This document shows positions 61,020 through 64,000 of a DNA stretch of 64,000 bases, in pieces (within the stretch, counting starts at the first letter, position 1; each line of letters starts with the position of its first letter). Below the pieces are notes generated by a model that saw nothing but the letters and a program-made list of their open reading frames with translations, ran no database searches and was not told where the DNA came from. The DNA is from Selaginella tamariscina (Eukaryota; Streptophyta; Lycopodiopsida; Selaginellales; Selaginellaceae), in the NCBI GenBank assembly GCA_003024785.1, contig PUQB01000392.1, positions 62,001 through 126,000 on the forward strand, in the 5' to 3' direction. The position numbers were made by a program, and so were the translations under genes.

Positions 61020-61550
61020 GTTTCACAAGATGAGGAGAAGCATGCCAGAAGATATGCACCACCTTATAACACTAAAAGAAGATAATGAAACAAGGGCCAT
61101 TGGTATGTTGTTTTCTGGACTTCAAGAAAACCTTCCATATTGTACCCAAAGATAAACTCTTCAAACACATGGAAGAACTGGAAGCTACACAGATACTAAA
61201 GAAGAATGAAGGTGAATGTGAACCCTAATTTGATACCAAGGTGAAACAAGGATGCCCTTTATTCCCCTCCTTGTTTGATGTCTCAAGGCCAACAAACAAC
61301 TATCACATATCCAAGTGAAACAGTTCTTATACATGATGTTATATGCAGATGATCTACTCCCCTAGCAAAGAACACAACAAGCAACTAGACTGTCTAGTAG
61401 AGTTCTGTTATATCACAGAATTAACAATGAATTTGGAGAAATGGAGATCATGGTGCTGGGGAAAATAGGAAAAGATAAATGCTGGTACAAAGGAGAAGAA
61501 GTTAAATGAAGCACAAAGTATGATAAGTATCTAAGATAGAGAAACCCATA
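61020..61550 (+). pseudogene. LINE reverse transcriptase remnant
   Basis: The plus frames give VFLDFKKTFHIVPKDKL-like, VKQGCPL(F) and FLYMMLYADDLL. The YADD box and the preceding QGCPLS-like motif are typical of plant non-LTR retrotransposon RT. Frames are broken and the ends are lost. Confidence 0.65.
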
Positions 61551-61840
61551 GAGGGTAGGAATATTCAAGGTAAATGATATACTGTATATTAAACTCCAAT
61601 TATATATATAAGTTAGTCAGTCAAATGCATAGATGGTCTACTACATTTGCATATATATATATAATATATATAAAAGAGAGAGAGAACATATTTAATATTA
61701 AATTGCTATTCAATATCAACTTTAATTACAATTTAATTACAAAATTACAATTGAAGCAAGTCCAAGATTAAAACTAAGCATAAAATAGGTAAATTAAATA
61801 AAGTATTTAAATTTAATTTATATTTATCTCACCTTTACCT
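61551..61840. other. Spacer between LINE remnant and DRC11 3' end
   Basis: AT-rich, with a TA run near 61651-61672. It should include the DRC11 3' UTR. Confidence 0.4.
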
Positions 61841-61841
61841 T

Positions 61842-62248
61842 TATTTTTTACCCTTGCCCTTGCCCTTACCTTACCCTTACCCTTACCTTACCCTTACCCT
61901 TACCCTTACCCTTGGCATCTTTTTTACCATCCTTTCCAGGTGTGCCTGGCTTCTTGGGTTTAGCCCATTCCTTTATAAAAAGAATTAATGAGTATAACAT
62001 TTATAATATTAATAAAATACTTTAGCATGAATTTATACAAATTTTTATAGCTCATTTAAAGATTATTTAAAATCAGATTTATTTTAAGATTATATTAAGA
62101 TTAAAATCAAAAAAATTCTTACCCGAAGAGATTGGTGAAATGCTGGATCCACAGGCTTTGTACTGTGGACATCACCAATAATCTCCTTTATAGTCATTGG
62201 AAATCTTCGTAACTGCATGTATGCGTCCGTGTGCGTGCGTGCGTGTGC

Positions 62249-62282
<34 letters not shown>

Positions 62283-63629
62283 GAGTATAGATTACCTTTC
62301 GTTTGCGTTTCTCAGTGAGAACACTTTTGCATATCTTCTCAATGGAGGCCACGCTGAACCCGTCAGTAAGTTGTGAAATTGTTGAAAGATTAAACTCCTC
62401 TGTAACGACACCACCATGCCTCTCCTGTGTATATGTATGTGTATTTGTCATCGTGCGTATATGCTTGTGTGTGTAAATATTACCATTACATATTACCATA
62501 TTTATTAATGTAATAATGTATAACTTAATCACCATTAGTGCCCTCCAAATCCTTGATCGTGCTCCGTAATCGGGGTATGGAACGTATATTCTCTTGTTAA
62601 AAAAATTCGGAAAAACTGGACGTTTCCCTGGTGCATCCTGCACATTAAAAACTTAATATTAATACCTTAAGTTTAAACTAAAGCTAACTAGCCAATGTTT
62701 AAATCTTTATGTATATAATTAATTAATGAGAATATCTAATAAAATTATAAATTAAATCTTGTATATTTACACACACCTGTGGCCTTGAAGATGTACCGAG
62801 AAAGAGTATACGTTCGCCTGGTTTAATGTTTTTAACTTCCTTGGTAATGGCTTTCTTAAGCCGGTTGGGTTTATCCTTAAACCCCCAAGTTTTAATCTTC
62901 TTCTTATCTGTTATAAAAAGCTGATCTTCAAACATATTAGTATAATGAGAAATTTAATATATTATATATAGACATAAATATTATAATACTATTACATATG
63001 CTTTAGCAGCATGTGTGTGTAGTATTACGTAGATAATCCAAAAGCTCTCCACTATAGTGTATTAACTATATTAATTCTAGATAGAAGCTAGTTAATTAAT
63101 ATACAATATGCTGATTATATATACCATATTATCTATATCAAACTATATAATTGACTTTTCTGTTTTAAAGCAACCTCCAGGAAGAGTGATAATTTGTAAA
63201 AATATTGCTGCATTAAAATAATAAAAACATAAGTTTTTTATTTTAATAGTATATGCATCGTATATATCCACTAGAATTAATTCAGACACCGACTATCATA
63301 TATGAATAATTTTACATGCATTATACGGCACTTATATTATTAATAATTTAGTTAATTATATAATAATAGGTATTATATTAATAAAATATAATATAAGTTT
63401 ACCTTTTCAACTCCAGATATATGAATAACAGAAGGTGCCATAATCCTAGCCATTTTGAAAACCATTTGAAGCATCTTAGCCGCTTGTTTTCCAGGATATT
63501 TACCATCCAGCACTTGAGGTGATAAATTAAAATATGCAGCCCCCGCAGCCCTTGATGTTGCATGCGCCTAGAAATAAATATGTTTCACATAAATTCGTAA
63601 TAAGTTAAATAAACTGAGGTTAATTACTT

Positions 63630-63664
<35 letters not shown>

Positions 63665-64000
63665 GAGGAGAGAGAGAGAGAGAGAATGTAATATTTAATG
63701 TTTACCAGCAAAGTTTTCCCATTGCCTTCTCCACCATACAGTAACACAGATTTTATAAAGGGAGCATTTTGGTTCACGAAGTCTGTTACCAGTGGCATTA
63801 TGCAGTACTCTATGACGGCTCTCTTTACCTGTAAGAATTGTGTGCGTCTGTGTGTGTGTGTGTGTGTGTCTGTGAGAGAGAGGGAGAGAGAGGGAGGGAG
63901 GGAGAGAGGGAGAGGGAACCTGAGATGTCGTAGGATCGAACCCAGTAGGATCTATCTCGAAATCAGGACCATAGAAAGTATCAGAAGAAATGTACTCAGA
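61842..64000 (-). CDS. DRC11: DRC11 / IQCA1, dynein regulatory complex AAA ATPase (C-terminal part)
   Basis: Minus-strand exons: 64000-63920 (continues outside the window), 63828-63706, 63567-63403, 62920-62777, 62637-62533, 62424-62296, 62212-62123 and 61970 to about 61842. They read SSDTFYGPDFEIDPTG, then FIKSVLLYGGEGNGKTLLV (Walker A GGEGNGKT), MAPSVIHISGVEK (sensor/Walker B region, with degenerate acidic pair), ERILFLGTSSRPQ (Thr-Ser sensor 1 region), FFNKRIYVPYPDYGAR and DGFSVASIEKICKSVL. Lengths from exon 2 on are multiples of three and junctions are clean. The last exon ends in a Lys-Gly tail coded by a hexamer repeat. DRC11 sits in the nexin-dynein link of motile cilia and flagella, so the plant should make motile sperm. 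The degenerate Walker B suggests weak or no hydrolysis, as an inference. Confidence 0.85.
61857..61914 (-). repeat. Hexamer repeat coding a Lys-Gly tail
   Basis: TTACCC units on the plus strand read (AAG GGT)n on the minus strand, giving KGKGKGKG. Two units are TTACC, each one base short, which shifts the frame to VRVR and a stop at 61866-61868. With those bases restored in number, the frame would run to a stop near 61842. Confidence 0.8.
62213..62295 (-). repeat. 83 bp intron composed of CT and CA repeats
   Basis: On the minus strand: GTAATCTATA, then CT units, then CA/CG-CA units, ending ACATGCAG. Almost no unique sequence remains. Confidence 0.85.
63829..63919 (-). repeat. 91 bp intron composed of CT and CA repeats
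   Basis: On the minus strand: GTTCCCTCT followed by CCCT/CT units, then CA units, ending ATTCTTACAG. The whole intron is a long pyrimidine-rich microsatellite. Confidence 0.85.

Noticed and set aside
61857..61914. TTACCC hexamers as a telomeric repeat
   Set aside because: They sit in frame at the end of the DRC11 last exon and code for alternating Lys and Gly; plant telomeres use a heptamer.
1..64000. CRISPR arrays or bacterial operons
   Set aside because: The direct repeats seen are microsatellites or transposon repeats, and the genes are plant nuclear genes with introns.

Overview
The window is nuclear DNA of a land plant. It is AT-rich, its genes are split by many short GT-AG introns, and a large share of it is decayed retrotransposon sequence. 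It carries the cytosolic ribosomal protein eS21 twice, a plastid-type ABC1 kinase, a pectin methylesterase and a plant GON4-like SANT protein. The gene at the right edge matches DRC11/IQCA1, the AAA ATPase of the nexin-dynein regulatory complex of motile axonemes. That points to a lineage with swimming sperm (bryophyte, lycophyte, fern or similar) rather than a flowering plant. I cannot name the species.

Layout. 1-5 kb: a damaged pectin methylesterase gene (minus), a small unknown ORF (minus) and a small glycine-rich protein gene like plant cadmium-induced AS8 (minus). 5.1-11.6 kb: a many-exon GON4-like gene (plus), separated from the AS8-like gene by a tandemly duplicated promoter segment. 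11.6-14.5 kb: AT-rich spacer with a perfect hairpin. 14.5-21.7 kb: an intact-ended LTR element with 1.8 kb LTRs and no recognisable protein genes. 21.8-26 kb: nested, inverted LTR debris, including an unbroken run of 40 C. 26.6-27.1 kb and 27.4-31.7 kb: RPS21 copy 1 (minus) and an ABC1 kinase gene (plus), head to head over about 270 bp. 32-36.5 kb: Helitron-type helicase remnant, coiled-coil retroelement ORF, two converging LTRs, a duplicated piece of the kinase gene's 3' end, and a MITE. 37.2-40.2 kb: a gene-like repeat ending in a 0.8 kb-armed inverted repeat. 43.5-49.8 kb: a LINE endonuclease remnant and a decayed Ty3/gypsy element. 49.8-53.6 kb: AT-rich spacer. 53.7-56.9 kb: a low-complexity coiled-coil gene I do not recognise. 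57.2-57.6 kb: RPS21 copy 2, intact. 58.4-61.6 kb: fragments of the LTR element, a second copy of the gene-like repeat with a heptad minisatellite, and a LINE RT remnant. 61.8-64 kb: DRC11 (minus, N-terminus outside the window).

Two themes cut across the window. First, several short introns are built largely from CA/TG, CT/GA or TA microsatellites that begin close to a splice site. Second, almost every gene shows single-base frame breaks, several at homopolymers. One explanation is uncorrected indels in the assembly; the alternative is widespread pseudogenisation. RPS21 copy 2 and most DRC11 exons read cleanly.
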